Assembly: GCA_019634195.1 (NCBI GenBank)
Contig: JAHQVV010000103.1
Coordinates: 1 to 43,437, forward strand
DNA length: 43,437 nucleotides
Source: Phycisphaeraceae bacterium
GTDB taxonomy: Bacteria; Planctomycetota; Phycisphaerae; Phycisphaerales; Phycisphaeraceae
Direction of reading: 5' to 3'
Shown here: positions 16,479 through 26,236 of the stretch, piece by piece
Layout: each line of letters begins with the position of its first letter
Numbering within the stretch: the first letter of the stretch is position 1
Position numbers and translations under genes: made by a program
The notes under the pieces: generated by a model
Told to the model about the DNA's origin: nothing
The model's input: only the letters and a program-made list of their open reading frames with translations
Databases searched by the model: none

Positions 16479-17987
16479 ATGAATGGTGTTGAAATGCTAC
16501 GACTGCTCGACGGGATCGCCCGCGATCGCAACGTCGACAAGGAAATCCTCATCGCGGACCTCGAGCAGGCCCTCGTTTCCGCCGCGCGCAAACACTTCAA
16601 CGCGATCGATACCGAAGACTTTACCTGCGAGATCGACCGGTTTACCGGCAAGATCGCCATCTGGCGTGAGGACGAAGAGATCCCGCTCGAAGAGCTCGGC
16701 CGGATCCCCGCACAGACCGCTAAGCAAGTCATGATCCAGCGCTTCCGCGAAGACGAACGCGCCGCGATCTTCGACGAATACATCGACCGTGTCGGCGAGC
16801 TGACCACCGGCGTCGCGCAGCGCTACGAGGGCGGGGCATTGGTCGTGCAGATCGGCCGTGCAGAAGGCTTTATGCCTCGCTCGGAACAGATCCCCGGGGA
16901 GCAGCACCAGCCCGGCGAGCGTGTCCGCTGCCTGATCCTCGATGTCCGCGACGCGGGCAACCAAGTCAAGATCGTGCTTTCGCGTGCCGACCCGGAGTTC
17001 ATCCGTCGCTTGTTCGAGGTCGAGGTCCCCGAGGTCAACGAGCGGATCATCGAGATCAAGGCCATGGCCCGTGAGGCCGGCCACCGCACCAAGATCGCCG
17101 TGCAATCCATCGACACCAAGGTCGATGCCGTCGGCGCGTGTGTCGGCGTGCGTGGCAGCCGGATCAAGAACATCGTCGACGAGCTCGGCGGCGAGAAGAT
17201 CGATATCGTCCGCTGGAACGAGTCCAGCCAGATCCTGATTCAGAACGCGCTCAAGCCCGCCGAGGTCGTCGAGATATCGCTGTGCTTCGAGCTGGGCCGG
17301 GCGACCGTCGTGGTCAACGAAGACCAGCTCTCCTTGGCGATCGGCAAGAAGGGCCAGAACGTGCGCCTGGCCGCTCGGCTGACGAACTGGGACGTGGACA
17401 TCCTCACGCCGCAGGAGTTCACCAAGTCGATGGACACGATGGTGCAGACGCTTACCGCGATGGACTTTGTGGACGAGGCGATGGTGGACAAGCTGGCCGC
17501 GCTGGGCGTGATCAGCGTGTTCGACGTCGAAGAAGTCGGCGCCGATTACATGGCCGAGACACTGGGGCTGCCCGACGAGCAGATCACCCAGCTCTTGGAA
17601 GTCGTCTCGTCGCAGGCGAAGATCGTCCAGGAACAGCAGGCCAAGGAAAAAGAAGAGCAAGAGAAGCAGAAACGCGAGGCCCAGGAGATGGCAGCGCAAG
17701 GCATCGACGACCTGCTCGGCGGTGGCGCGCTGGCCGACGAGGGCGACGACCCGCTCGCGGATGTGCTTGGCGGCGGTGCTCAGGAGCCGCGCGAGTACGG
17801 CGAGCCGGGCGAAGACCTTGTCCCCGAGGCAGACATTGCCAGCGAAGCGGCCGAGAACGGCGAGCCGGTCGACCCCGGCGTGCAGGCCGAGGAGTCGGAC
17901 GATGAGGACGGCAGCGAGTTTGTCGCCGAGCACACCGACTCGGATGCCGGCGTCGTGTCGGACCCCGAGGACAGCAAGAGCGCGTAA
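16479..17987 (+). CDS. nusA: Transcription termination/antitermination factor NusA
   Basis: NusA binds RNA polymerase and nascent RNA and modulates pausing, termination and antitermination. The 502-residue product has the NusA N-terminal domain (1-105), an S1 domain (about 107-172, ending VKIVLSRADPEF), KH1 (about 200-275, DAVGACVGVRGSRIKNIVDELGGEKIDIVRW), KH2 (about 280-345, ending DQLSLAIGKKGQNVRLAARLTNWDVDI) and a C-terminal helical region (about 350-395). A Glu/Gln/Lys coiled segment and a long acidic tail follow. It leads the infB-rbfA cluster. The usual upstream rimP is not present here; a non-coding leader with promoter and terminator-like hairpin takes its place. Confidence 0.96.
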   Translation: MNGVEMLRLLDGIARDRNVDKEILIADLEQALVSAARKHFNAIDTEDFTCEIDRFTGKIAIWREDEEIPLEELGRIPAQTAKQVMIQRFREDERAAIFDEYIDRVGELTTGVAQRYEGGALVVQIGRAEGFMPRSEQIPGEQHQPGERVRCLILDVRDAGNQVKIVLSRADPEFIRRLFEVEVPEVNERIIEIKAMAREAGHRTKIAVQSIDTKVDAVGACVGVRGSRIKNIVDELGGEKIDIVRWNESSQILIQNALKPAEVVEISLCFELGRATVVVNEDQLSLAIGKKGQNVRLAARLTNWDVDILTPQEFTKSMDTMVQTLTAMDFVDEAMVDKLAALGVISVFDVEEVGADYMAETLGLPDEQITQLLEVVSSQAKIVQEQQAKEKEEQEKQKREAQEMAAQGIDDLLGGGALADEGDDPLADVLGGGAQEPREYGEPGEDLVPEADIASEAAENGEPVDPGVQAEESDDEDGSEFVAEHTDSDAGVVSDPEDSKSA

Positions 17988-18053
17988 AGCAAACGATCAG
18001 ATTCAGCCGCCGCCACTGGCGTCGCGGACACAGCCACCAGCTAGGAGCCAATT

Positions 18054-20816
18054 TTGGCGAAAACGTTACGCATCCATAACCTGGCCAAAGAGCTCGGCGT
18101 GCAGAGCAAGGTCATCGTCGCCAAGTGCAAAGACGAGGGCGTGCCCGATATCACCAACCACATGTCGGTGGTGAAGGTCGGCCTTGCGCACACGATCCGC
18201 CAGTGGTTCGCGCTGGACGAAGAGGACCACAGCAAAGACACCGCGGTCGAGACGACGCACAACATCGACATCAAGAAGGTCCGCAAGAAGTCCACGAAGA
18301 AGAAGGCGGCCAAGAAGAAAGCCGCGGCGAAGGAGACCGACGCAAAAGCCGAGGTCGTCGCGGATGAATCCGCAGAGGCCGAAACCAAGACCAAAAAGAA
18401 GACCACCAAGAAGAAAACCAAGGCCGCGGCGAAGAAGAAGCCCACTGCGGATGAGCCTGCCGAGGCTGCGGAAGTCGTGGCCGAAGCAGACGCGAAGCCC
18501 GCCGCCGAAGAGAAGGCGCCCGAGAAAGAACCCGAGAAGCCCGGCCAGGCCCAGCCCGCGGGGCAACAGAACGTGCCGACCCGGCCGGACATCGTCAAGC
18601 CCGCCGGCGAACAGCTCACCAAACCCAAAGAAGTCAAGCTCCGTGGCCCGAAGGTCATCCGTGTCGAGAAGCCCGAGCCCGTCGCGCCGCCGCGATCGCG
18701 CGGCCCGAGGCGTGACCAGCCCGCCGACGGCGAGGTGCCCGGCGTGACCCGATCGCGTGGCCCGGCCCGTGGCGGCGGCGTCAAGCGTGGCGGCGGCGAG
18801 GGCGGCGGCGGCGACAGCGGCGGACGCGGCAACAAGCGGCGCTCCCTCAGCAACCGACGCGGCGGACGCAACGACCCCTTACTCACCGGCCCGACACAGA
18901 TGTCCAAGGCCGACCTCGACGAACTGGATGCGAAGGTCCGCGGTGCCTCCGGCTACGTCAAGCGACGCCGTCAAACGTTCAATAAAGCAGGCCATGTCGG
19001 TTCCGCCGCCCAGTCTGCGGTCGTCACCGGCGGCAAGGTCGAGATCGAAGAACCGATCACGATCAAGGCACTCAGCTCCGCCACCGGTATCCGCGCCGCC
19101 GAGGTCGTGAAGTTCCTCTTCCAGAAGGGGATCATGGCCAACGTCAACTCGGCGATCGAGACCGAGCTGGCCGAAGAAATCTGCCTCGAGCGCGACATCG
19201 AGCTCGTCGTCAAGGAACACGAGACCGCCGCACAGAAGGTCGAGCAGGACTTCATGGATCGCGAGAAGGTCGATGTCCAGCCAAGGCCCGCGGTCGTCAC
19301 GATCCTCGGCCACGTCGACCACGGCAAGACCTCGCTGCTCGACCGGATCCGCAAGGCCGACGTCGCCGCGCACGAAGACGGCGGCATCACCCAGCACGTG
19401 GGCGCCTACCGCATCACCGTCAAGGGCAGCGACGACTCAGACAAGTCCGTCGTCTTCCTCGACACGCCAGGCCACGCCGCGTTTACCTCGATGCGTGCCC
19501 GCGGTGCCCAGGTCACCGACATCGTCGTGCTCATCGTGGCGGCGGACGACGGCGTCATGCCCCAGACGATCGAGTCGATCAACCACGCCAAGGCCGCGGA
19601 GGTCCCCGTGGTCGTCGCGGTCAACAAGTGCGACCTGCCCGGATTCAGCGACAACAAGCTGCAAGAGATCTACGGCCAGCTCGCTGAGCATGGGCTCAAC
19701 CCCACCGCATGGGGCGGCGAGACCGAAGTCATCAAGACCTCGGCCGAGACCGGCGAAGGCATCGAAGAACTCATCGAGATCCTCGACCTGCAGGCCGAGG
19801 TCCTCGAACTCACCGCCGACTACGGCGGCCCGGCGCGCGGCATCGTCATCGAGGGCGAGATGCAATCGGGACGGGGTTCCGTCGCTCGCGTACTGGTTCA
19901 GGACGGCACGATCAGGGTCGGCGACTTCATGGTCTCCGGCCGGGCGTTCGGCCGTGTCCGCGACATGACCAACGACCGTGGCGAGCAGGTGCAAGAAGCC
20001 GGCCCCGCGACGCCGCTGGAGATCTCCGGCCTCGACGAGATCCCCGACGCGGGCGACAAGTTCTACGTGACCCAGACGCTGAAGAAGGCCGAAGGCGTTG
20101 CCAGGCAGTTCCGTGATGACGAGCGTGCCCAGGCCCAAGCCAGCCGCACGAAAGTCACGATGGACAACTTCGCCGCGACGATCCAGGCGGGCAAGACCAA
20201 CTTCCTCAACGTCGTCATCAAGGCCGATGTGCAGGGCTCGGTCGAGACGCTCAAGAAGTCGCTCGGCGAGATCGGCAACGACGAGGTCGCCGTCCGCGTC
20301 ATCGACTCGGGTGTCGGCGGGATCACCGAGAGCAACGTGTTGCTCGCGGATGCGTCGGACGCCGTTATCATCGGTTTCCATGTCACGGTTACCCCGGCCG
20401 TGCGTGAGATCGCAGACGAGCGCCACGTCGAGGTGCGGCAGTACCGCGTGATCTACGAGACGATCGAGGACGTGAAGAAGGCCCTCGAGGGCATGCTGAC
20501 GCCGGACCAGAACGAGGAAGAGATCGGCCGAGCGGAAGTGAAGCAGGTCTTCAAGATCGGCAAGCTCGGCAACATCGCCGGCTGCATGGTGTCCGACGGC
20601 GTCGTGCAGAAGGGCCAGAAGATGCGCGTCGTCCGCGACGGCACGGTCGTCACCGAGGGCCGCGAGCTCGAGACCCTCCGCCGCGTGAAGGACGAGGCGA
20701 AGGAAGTCCGTGCGGGTACCGAGTGCGGCATCCGCATCGCCGGCTACGAAGACCTCAAGCCCGGCGACGAGCTGGTTTGTTACAAGGTCGTCGAAGTGAA
20801 GAGGACGCTGGATTAG
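18054..20816 (+). CDS. infB: Translation initiation factor IF-2
   Basis: IF-2 is the GTPase that brings initiator tRNA to the 30S subunit and promotes subunit joining. The start is TTG at 18054, with AGGAG at 18043-18047. The 920-residue product has an IF2_N domain (residues 3-50), then Lys/Ala/Thr-rich low complexity (about 75-145), and an Arg/Gly-rich linker (about 220-280). A second IF2_N-like domain (about 325-375) precedes the G domain with GHVDHGKT (419-426), [15 protein letters not shown] and NKCD. The C-terminal beta-barrels and domain IV end at VVEVKRTLD. The Lys-rich N-terminal segment resembles the histone-like tail of the HhH protein two genes downstream. Confidence 0.97.
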   Translation: MAKTLRIHNLAKELGVQSKVIVAKCKDEGVPDITNHMSVVKVGLAHTIRQWFALDEEDHSKDTAVETTHNIDIKKVRKKSTKKKAAKKKAAAKETDAKAEVVADESAEAETKTKKKTTKKKTKAAAKKKPTADEPAEAAEVVAEADAKPAAEEKAPEKEPEKPGQAQPAGQQNVPTRPDIVKPAGEQLTKPKEVKLRGPKVIRVEKPEPVAPPRSRGPRRDQPADGEVPGVTRSRGPARGGGVKRGGGEGGGGDSGGRGNKRRSLSNRRGGRNDPLLTGPTQMSKADLDELDAKVRGASGYVKRRRQTFNKAGHVGSAAQSAVVTGGKVEIEEPITIKALSSATGIRAAEVVKFLFQKGIMANVNSAIETELAEEICLERDIELVVKEHETAAQKVEQDFMDREKVDVQPRPAVVTILGHVDHGKTSLLDRIRKADVAAHEDGGITQHVGAYRITVKGSDDSDKSVVFLDTPGHAAFTSMRARGAQVTDIVVLIVAADDGVMPQTIESINHAKAAEVPVVVAVNKCDLPGFSDNKLQEIYGQLAEHGLNPTAWGGETEVIKTSAETGEGIEELIEILDLQAEVLELTADYGGPARGIVIEGEMQSGRGSVARVLVQDGTIRVGDFMVSGRAFGRVRDMTNDRGEQVQEAGPATPLEISGLDEIPDAGDKFYVTQTLKKAEGVARQFRDDERAQAQASRTKVTMDNFAATIQAGKTNFLNVVIKADVQGSVETLKKSLGEIGNDEVAVRVIDSGVGGITESNVLLADASDAVIIGFHVTVTPAVREIADERHVEVRQYRVIYETIEDVKKALEGMLTPDQNEEEIGRAEVKQVFKIGKLGNIAGCMVSDGVVQKGQKMRVVRDGTVVTEGRELETLRRVKDEAKEVRAGTECGIRIAGYEDLKPGDELVCYKVVEVKRTLD

Positions 20817-20822
20817 TGACTC

Positions 20823-20891
20823 GGGGCCAAGGGAACAGGGGCCTGTGCCGGCTTGACCTGATGACCCCTCGCCCCTTGACCCCTTGGCCCC
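20823..20891 (+). repeat. Inverted repeat abutting the rbfA start
   Basis: GGGGCCAAGGG (20823-20833) and CCCTTGGCCCC (20881-20891) are perfect 11-base arms. The inner parts (near 20836-20841 and 20873-20878) pair partly. The right arm ends 6 bases before the rbfA ATG, which has no Shine-Dalgarno sequence. The structure could limit rbfA translation or be a transcript-processing signal; no T-run follows. Confidence 0.7.
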
Positions 20892-20897
20892 TACCCC

Positions 20898-21281
20898 ATG
20901 ACCCACCGCATCGAACAAGTCGAGTCGACGCTCCGCAAGGCGCTGGCCCAGGTGCTACAACGCAGCATCTCGGACCCGCGCATCCGCGGCATGGTGTCGA
21001 TCCTTGAGGTCGATATTAGCCCGGACATGAAGCAGGCCAAGGTCTTTGTCTCTGTACTCCCCGAGGAGTACGAGAAGCGGACGGTCGCAGGCCTCAAGGC
21101 GGCGAACCGGCACATCCAGAGCGAAGTGAAGAAGCTCGTGGCGCTGCGCGTGGTGCCGCACCTGAAATTCGAGCTCGATGATTCGCTGAAGCAGGCCGAG
21201 CAGGTCTACCAGGCCATCGACGAAGCCAAAGCTCGCGAAGAAGAAAACACCGACGACAACGCGCAATCGCAGACAGACTAA
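20898..21281 (+). CDS. rbfA: Ribosome-binding factor A
   Basis: RbfA binds the 30S subunit and helps mature the 5' end of 16S rRNA, notably in the cold. The 127-residue product shows MTHRIEQVESTLRKALAQVLQRSISDPRI, then VSILEVDISPDMKQAKVFVSVL and HIQSEVKKLVALRVVPHLKFELDDSLKQAEQV, the KH-like RbfA fold. It ends with an acidic tail (EEENTDDNAQ). Length is normal. It lies between infB and the HhH protein in one direction, as in many bacteria for infB-rbfA. The ATG at 20898 has no visible Shine-Dalgarno sequence and sits against an inverted repeat. Confidence 0.94.
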   Translation: MTHRIEQVESTLRKALAQVLQRSISDPRIRGMVSILEVDISPDMKQAKVFVSVLPEEYEKRTVAGLKAANRHIQSEVKKLVALRVVPHLKFELDDSLKQAEQVYQAIDEAKAREEENTDDNAQSQTD

Positions 21282-21312
21282 ACCCAACACCCAACACCCA
21301 GGACCTACAACG

Positions 21313-22125
21313 TTGGCAAAGACCGATACAAAGAAACAAGAAAAGGCATTTAATGCGGTGCTGAAGAAAGCCCGTTCCAAGTGGAGCGGCGATGAGGCCG
21401 ACGAGCTCGAGCCCATCGCCGAGCTGGTCTTCAGCTTCCTCATGTGGAACGCGACCGCACGGCAGGCGGACACGGCCTTCGGGAAGATCATGGCCCAGGT
21501 GGTCGACCTCAACGAGCTGCGCGTCTCGCTGACCAACGAGATCATCGAGATGGTCGGTGTGCGGTACCCCGATGCGAGCAACCGCATCATCCGCATGCTC
21601 CAGTCGATGATGGAGATCTTCGAACGCGAGCACGACTACAAGATGGGCTCGCTGGCCCCGCGCAGCAAGCGTGAGCAGCGCGAGTACCTGGACACGCTGC
21701 CGGGGATGACGCCGTTTGTCGCCGCTCGGGTGGCGTTGCTGTCGTTCGGTGCCCACGCCATGCCGGTGGACGACCGCCTGCTGACGCTGCTGACCAAGGC
21801 CGGCGTCTTCGAGCCCGGCACGACACCCGCCGACGCGGAGGGCTGGCTGACCCGTCAGGTCAAGGCCGGCGACGCGATGGAGGCGTACCTCGCGCTGCAG
21901 GAATGGGCCGACGGCCAACGTGTGACGATCCCCAGCCCGCCGAAGGGCGAGGTCTTCAAATCCGCGCCGGTCAAGGAAGAGCCCGCGAAGAAGACTAAGA
22001 AGTCCGCGACAACGAAGAAGGCTGCGACGACCAAGAAGGTCGCCAAGAAGACCACGAAGAAGAAAATCGCCAAGAAAACCACGAAGAAGAAGACCACCAA
22101 GAAACGCGTCGCCAAGAAGAAGTGA
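21313..22125 (+). CDS. HhH-GPD-like protein with histone-H1-like Lys-rich tail
   Basis: The 270-residue product (TTG start, AGGA 9 bases upstream) has a helical N-terminal core. A helix-hairpin-helix segment LDTLPGMTPFVAARVALLSFG (127-146) is followed by MPVDDRLL (150-157), the arrangement of the endonuclease III superfamily in which the Asp is catalytic. The Lys that bifunctional enzymes carry in LPGVGRK is Phe here (LPGMTPF), and I see no iron-sulphur Cys cluster. Residues about 216-270 are almost only Lys, Thr and Ala (KKTTKKK repeats), like bacterial Hc1/H1-type tails that bind DNA or RNA. It could be a glycosylase relative or a nucleoid/ribosome-associated protein. Its place between rbfA and hisG is unusual. 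Confidence 0.75.
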   Translation: MAKTDTKKQEKAFNAVLKKARSKWSGDEADELEPIAELVFSFLMWNATARQADTAFGKIMAQVVDLNELRVSLTNEIIEMVGVRYPDASNRIIRMLQSMMEIFEREHDYKMGSLAPRSKREQREYLDTLPGMTPFVAARVALLSFGAHAMPVDDRLLTLLTKAGVFEPGTTPADAEGWLTRQVKAGDAMEAYLALQEWADGQRVTIPSPPKGEVFKSAPVKEEPAKKTKKSATTKKAATTKKVAKKTTKKKIAKKTTKKKTTKKRVAKKK

Positions 22126-22158
22126 AACGCTGCAACATGAAGCGCCGCGGCTTGCCGC

Positions 22159-22172
22159 GCTCCGTGCGGAGC
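22159..22172 (+). promoter_or_regulatory. Hairpin covering the hisG ribosome binding site
   Basis: GCTCCG / CGGAGC (22159-22172) pair around a two-base centre and include the GGAG (22168-22171) that lies 8 bases before the hisG ATG. Confidence 0.4.
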
Positions 22173-22179
22173 ATAGACC

Positions 22180-23067
22180 ATGGGTGAAGACAATCAACCG
22201 CTACTGAAGATCGGCCTGCCTAAGGGCTCGCTCGAGAGCCCGACGATCGAGCTCTTCGACCGCGCGGGCTACAACATCAACGTCCGCAGCCGGTCCTACA
22301 CCCCCGAGATCGACGACCCGCTTTTGTCGTGCGTCATGTTCCGCGCCCAGGAGATGGCCCGCTACGTCGAGGACGGCGTCATCGACATCGGCATCACCGG
22401 CCACGACTGGGTCGTCGAAAACGACGCCGACGTCCACGAGGTCTGTGAGCTCGCGTACTCCCGCGCGACAGGCCGGCCCGTGCGGTGGGTCCTCGCGGTC
22501 CCGGAAGAGGGCGGCATCGACGACCCCAAGCAGCTCGAGGGCAAGATCATCTCCACCGAGTTGATCAATACCACGCAGCGCTATTTCAAAGACCAGGGCA
22601 TCAACGTCCGCAAGGTCGAGTTCTCCTGGGGCGCGACCGAGGTCAAGGCCCGGCTTGTCGACGCCATCGTCGATGTCACCGAGACCGGTTCGTCCCTGCG
22701 TGCCAACAACCTCAAGGTCATCGCGACCCTGCTGACCTCGACGACCCGCCTGATCGCGAGCAAAGACGCATGGGCGGATAAAGCCAAGCGGCAGAAGATC
22801 GAGGACCTGGCGCTATTGCTGCAGGGCGCGATCTCGGCACGCACCAAGGTCGGCCTGAAGATGAATGTGCCCCGGCCCAAGCTCGACGAGGTGTTGGCGC
22901 TGCTCCAGTCCGAGCACTCGCCGACGATCAACGACCTGGCCGACGCCGATTGGGCGGCGGTCGAGGTGATCACCGACGAGAAGATCGAGCGCGACCTGAT
23001 CCCCCAGCTCAAACGGGCCGGCGCGACGGGCATGGTCAGTTACCCGCTGAATAAAGTGATCCAATAG
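22180..23067 (+). CDS. hisG: ATP phosphoribosyltransferase, long form
   Basis: HisG joins ATP and PRPP in the first step of histidine synthesis. The 295-residue product is the long, self-contained form. The catalytic part (1-215) shows LKIGLPKGSLESPTIELFDRAGY, DIGITGHDWVVEN and VDAIVDVTETGSSLRANNLKVI (PRPP-binding). The C-terminal regulatory domain (about 220-290) shows MNVPRPKLDEVLALL and KIERDLIPQLKRAGATGMVSYPLNKVI, where histidine is expected to bind for feedback inhibition. It follows the HhH gene after 54 bases and precedes the TPR gene. No other his gene is in the window. Confidence 0.96.
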   Translation: MGEDNQPLLKIGLPKGSLESPTIELFDRAGYNINVRSRSYTPEIDDPLLSCVMFRAQEMARYVEDGVIDIGITGHDWVVENDADVHEVCELAYSRATGRPVRWVLAVPEEGGIDDPKQLEGKIISTELINTTQRYFKDQGINVRKVEFSWGATEVKARLVDAIVDVTETGSSLRANNLKVIATLLTSTTRLIASKDAWADKAKRQKIEDLALLLQGAISARTKVGLKMNVPRPKLDEVLALLQSEHSPTINDLADADWAAVEVITDEKIERDLIPQLKRAGATGMVSYPLNKVIQ

Positions 23068-23114
23068 GCCGCCAGGTGGGTACAGTAAGGGAGACGACCT
23101 TTGCGGAGCCCCGG

Positions 23115-26003
23115 ATGAGCCGATCGCGCCTCCAACTGATCGTGACGACCGCCGTGTGCCTGGCCATCGGGCTGTGTTCGCTGTTATGTGCCGAGGCGAT
23201 CGCGCAAGACGACGCCCCAGCGGTCCAGCCGCCGCAGGTGCTGATCGATGCCGGCCTGCTCACGTCGCGGGAAGAAACCTCCCCCGATGCGAAGCTTTCC
23301 TGGGCGGAGGTTCTAGAGGCTGTCGAGCCCGAGCCCTGGCCCGAGGTGGCGCCCAAGCCCGCCGCCGGTGTCCTGCCCGCCGACGCCGCAGACCTGATCA
23401 AGCAGGCGCAGTCGGCAACGGCCAAGGGCGAGGCCTACCGCTCGGTCAAGCTCCTCCAGCAGGCCGAGCAGCTCGCCCCCGACCACCCGAGGGTTCTCCG
23501 GGCGCTGGGCCTCGCGTACGCCGACAGCGGCAACCTGATGCGTGCGGCGTCGTACCTCCGTGGGATCGCCGTCGGGCAGCGTGATGACGTGGAAGTCTTG
23601 CTTGTCCTCGCCAGGCAGGAGGCGCAAGCGGGCCGCTTGGAGCAGGTCCTGACCTACGCAGAGGCACTCAAGCAAGCCAAAGCCCCCGGCGTCGTCTTGG
23701 ACTACTACCTCTCTACCGCCTCGGCCCGCCGGGGATACACCGCCGCTGCGGCCGACCGGCTGTCCAGCGTGGTCAAGTCGTTGCAAGCCGAGGGGCAGGC
23801 CAACGCGCTCGCCGCGATGCCAGCACCCCTGCGCGTCGAGTTGGATGTGCTCAAAGCCACGCGTGCCCAGCTCCAGATCGAACTGGGTGACCTTCGGCTC
23901 AGGTCAGGCGATCGCGGTGCCGCGGCCAAGGCCTACGCCGGTGCCGAGGTCGATGAACCCACCACCCGGCACGCCCTCGTCGCTCGCCGGGTCTATCTCG
24001 CGCTGCTCGCCAAGGACCAGGCCGGCGCGATCGATCAGGCGATCACGCTGCTGAGCTTCGAAGACGCATCGGCCTCCGATGCTCGGCTTGTGACGTACCT
24101 GCTCAAGCAGGGCGTGCCCGCCAACGCGTTGTCCCCGCGCATCGATCGCCTTGTCGAACAAGCCGGCACGACACGCCCCAGGCTCATCGCTCTATCGCAG
24201 GTCGCTGAGAAGGGCGTGCTGCTCAACCGCGTCGTGGCCTGGCTCGATGCCGAACCGGTGACGCCCGACCGGTTGATGCAGGCGGTCGGGTTGTTCCGTT
24301 TTGATGACCGGGTGCCCGCCGACGCCGAGCCGTTGGCGGCGTTGCTGGCGCTCGTCTCCGTAGGGATCCAAGAGAACCCCGAGCAGGCGCTGGCCCACGC
24401 CCGGGCGGTGGTCAACGCGGTCGACACGCCGGTCACGCTGCTGCGTGCGATCCGCAGCGACGCGTTCAAGGCCAAACAAAACTGGTCGCACCGGTTGGTG
24501 TCCGCGGCGGCGTATGAAGCGACCGGCCGTCGGCGTGATGCGCTGCAAGCCTACCGCGCGTTGCTCACCGCCGACGAGCCCCTGGCCGGTCAAGTCTTGC
24601 TGCCCGTGGTTCGGTTGCAGCTGGCTCTTGGCGACAACCAAGAGGCCCACGCGCTCCTTGGTGAGCCGGACCTCGACGCCGATTGGCCGACGATCGAGCT
24701 CTCGCTACGCGCGATGGCCGCGGCGGGTAGAGCCGCCGATGCGCTCCCCGTGGTCGACCGGTACATCAAGGCCAACGGCAAGCAGCTGCCGTCCGATGTG
24801 TTGCGTATCGAGTTGATCGCGCAGATGGGCCACCCGCAGGAAGCGTGCAACCTCCTACTCCGGCTTATCAGCTCTAACACCAACGAAGAATCGCTCTACC
24901 GCCTGGGTATCGCCCTGGCGTACGACTACCGCGCGTACTTCAGCCGGCAAAACGAGGCGGAACGGATGAGCCGGGCCTTCCTGACGCGGCTGCTCTCCAA
25001 CCTGCCCGACTCAACACTGGCCCGGATCGGCATGGCGCAGACCATTATGGGCAACCCCGTGCGGCGGGACGAAGCCGAGCGGTTGTTGAACCAGGTGCTA
25101 GAGCAGGACCCCGACAACGCCAGTGCGCTGTCGATGTTGGCCGAGCTCTACGACGACGCGGGCGACGCGATCGCGGCCGCCGACACGCATAAACGCTACG
25201 TCCAAGCGATCGCCCCGGGCCTGTCGCGGACGCTGGTGATTGCGGAGCGTGCGATCGCGCTGGAGCAGATGCAGCGCGCTACCGAAGTGCTCGAACGCGC
25301 GATCGAACTGGATGAGCAGGGCGTACTCCCCGGCCCGGCGATGACGGGGGACCAGGCCTCGCTGTTGCTTCGCCGCCTCGAGGCGACCGACCCCGAACGA
25401 AACACCGATGCGCTCTATCTCACGATGGTCCGCCGCTTCCCCGATCACGCCGGGCTCAACAACGCGCTGGGCTACCGCTGGTCCGTCGAGAACAAGAACC
25501 TGCTCCAAGCCAAGGCCATGATCAAGCGGGCGCTCGATGAAGACCAGACAAGCCACTCGATCCTCGACTCGCTCGCTTGGGTCCAGTACAAACTCGGCGA
25601 GTTTGAAGACGCCAAGAAGACGCAACGCAAATCGCTGAACCTGCTCGAGCAACTGCTCGCAGAACTGCGCGGGCCCGGCCGTATCCTGCCCGAGGACATA
25701 TCGCGGGAACTGGCCGCAACGACCGCTATCCTTAACGATCACATGGGCGACATCTGCTACAAGCTTGGCGACCCCAAGACGGCGCTCGAGCACTGGCGCT
25801 TGGCCAAGAAGCAGGAGTACGGCGAAGAGGAGATGCGGTTCGATCCCGAGCTTCGCTCGCTCGGGGATCGGCTCGAGGCAAAGATCGATGCCATGGCCGA
25901 CGAGCGGCCGGTCCCGGTCGCCCAGGTGCCCGGCAACGCGGCCCACGGCCCGGACGGGCACCCCGCAGACCTCGAGCCTGCCGGCCCCGCTGAGGGCGGC
26001 TAA
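23115..26003 (+). CDS. Secreted TPR-repeat protein
   Basis: I chose ATG 23115 (GGAG at 23105-23108), giving 962 residues and a signal peptide (MSRSRLQLIVTTAVCLAIGL, cleavage near AIAQ). A GTG at 23076 in frame is the alternative. Most of the rest is alpha-helical repeats of about 34 residues with TPR features, for example AEQLAPDHPRVLRALGLAYADSGN (about 125) and LEQDPDNASALSMLAELYDDAGD (about 670). The repeat HSILDSLAWVQYKLGEFEDA (about 815) resembles TPR proteins of outer-membrane or polysaccharide export systems. The C-terminus is Pro/Ala-rich. No catalytic motif is seen. It likely scaffolds other periplasmic proteins. It is the last gene before the rplM promoter. Confidence 0.85.
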   Translation: MSRSRLQLIVTTAVCLAIGLCSLLCAEAIAQDDAPAVQPPQVLIDAGLLTSREETSPDAKLSWAEVLEAVEPEPWPEVAPKPAAGVLPADAADLIKQAQSATAKGEAYRSVKLLQQAEQLAPDHPRVLRALGLAYADSGNLMRAASYLRGIAVGQRDDVEVLLVLARQEAQAGRLEQVLTYAEALKQAKAPGVVLDYYLSTASARRGYTAAAADRLSSVVKSLQAEGQANALAAMPAPLRVELDVLKATRAQLQIELGDLRLRSGDRGAAAKAYAGAEVDEPTTRHALVARRVYLALLAKDQAGAIDQAITLLSFEDASASDARLVTYLLKQGVPANALSPRIDRLVEQAGTTRPRLIALSQVAEKGVLLNRVVAWLDAEPVTPDRLMQAVGLFRFDDRVPADAEPLAALLALVSVGIQENPEQALAHARAVVNAVDTPVTLLRAIRSDAFKAKQNWSHRLVSAAAYEATGRRRDALQAYRALLTADEPLAGQVLLPVVRLQLALGDNQEAHALLGEPDLDADWPTIELSLRAMAAAGRAADALPVVDRYIKANGKQLPSDVLRIELIAQMGHPQEACNLLLRLISSNTNEESLYRLGIALAYDYRAYFSRQNEAERMSRAFLTRLLSNLPDSTLARIGMAQTIMGNPVRRDEAERLLNQVLEQDPDNASALSMLAELYDDAGDAIAAADTHKRYVQAIAPGLSRTLVIAERAIALEQMQRATEVLERAIELDEQGVLPGPAMTGDQASLLLRRLEATDPERNTDALYLTMVRRFPDHAGLNNALGYRWSVENKNLLQAKAMIKRALDEDQTSHSILDSLAWVQYKLGEFEDAKKTQRKSLNLLEQLLAELRGPGRILPEDISRELAATTAILNDHMGDICYKLGDPKTALEHWRLAKKQEYGEEEMRFDPELRSLGDRLEAKIDAMADERPVPVAQVPGNAAHGPDGHPADLEPAGPAEGG

Positions 26004-26072
26004 AGACCCTTTTCAGGGGATTTCAGGGCCTGTTTTTCGCGGCAGAATATTGCCCACAGCCAGCTTCTGAGC

Positions 26073-26100
26073 TTGACACATACGTGGCTGAAGGTAAACT
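26073..26100 (+). promoter_or_regulatory. Sigma-70-like promoter of rplM-rpsI
   Basis: TTGACA (26073-26078), a 16-base spacer and TAAACT (26095-26100). The leader to rplM is about 130 bases and holds the palindrome CAGGCACGTGCCTG near 26120-26133 and a GCCGGT/ACCGGC hairpin near 26174-26191, possible autoregulatory structures. Confidence 0.75.
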
Positions 26101-26236
26101 ACCCGGTTCGCCCCCAGCACAGGCACGTGCCTGATCCCGGGGCCGTGACCGTGCAGACCGATCGCCCGTTAAGCCGGTGAGATAACCGGCCCGGTCATCT
26201 GCCGACAAACAGGCCAGATGCCAAAAGAGCCTCGCT

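Noticed and set aside
16070-16807. 245-codon minus-strand frame before and inside nusA
   Set aside because: Ser/Arg-rich composition typical of out-of-frame translation; no start signal.
16497-17933. Long minus-strand frame opposite nusA (and a similar one opposite infB at 19437-20918)
   Set aside because: They are shadows of high-GC codon use; the plus-strand genes have full domain sets.
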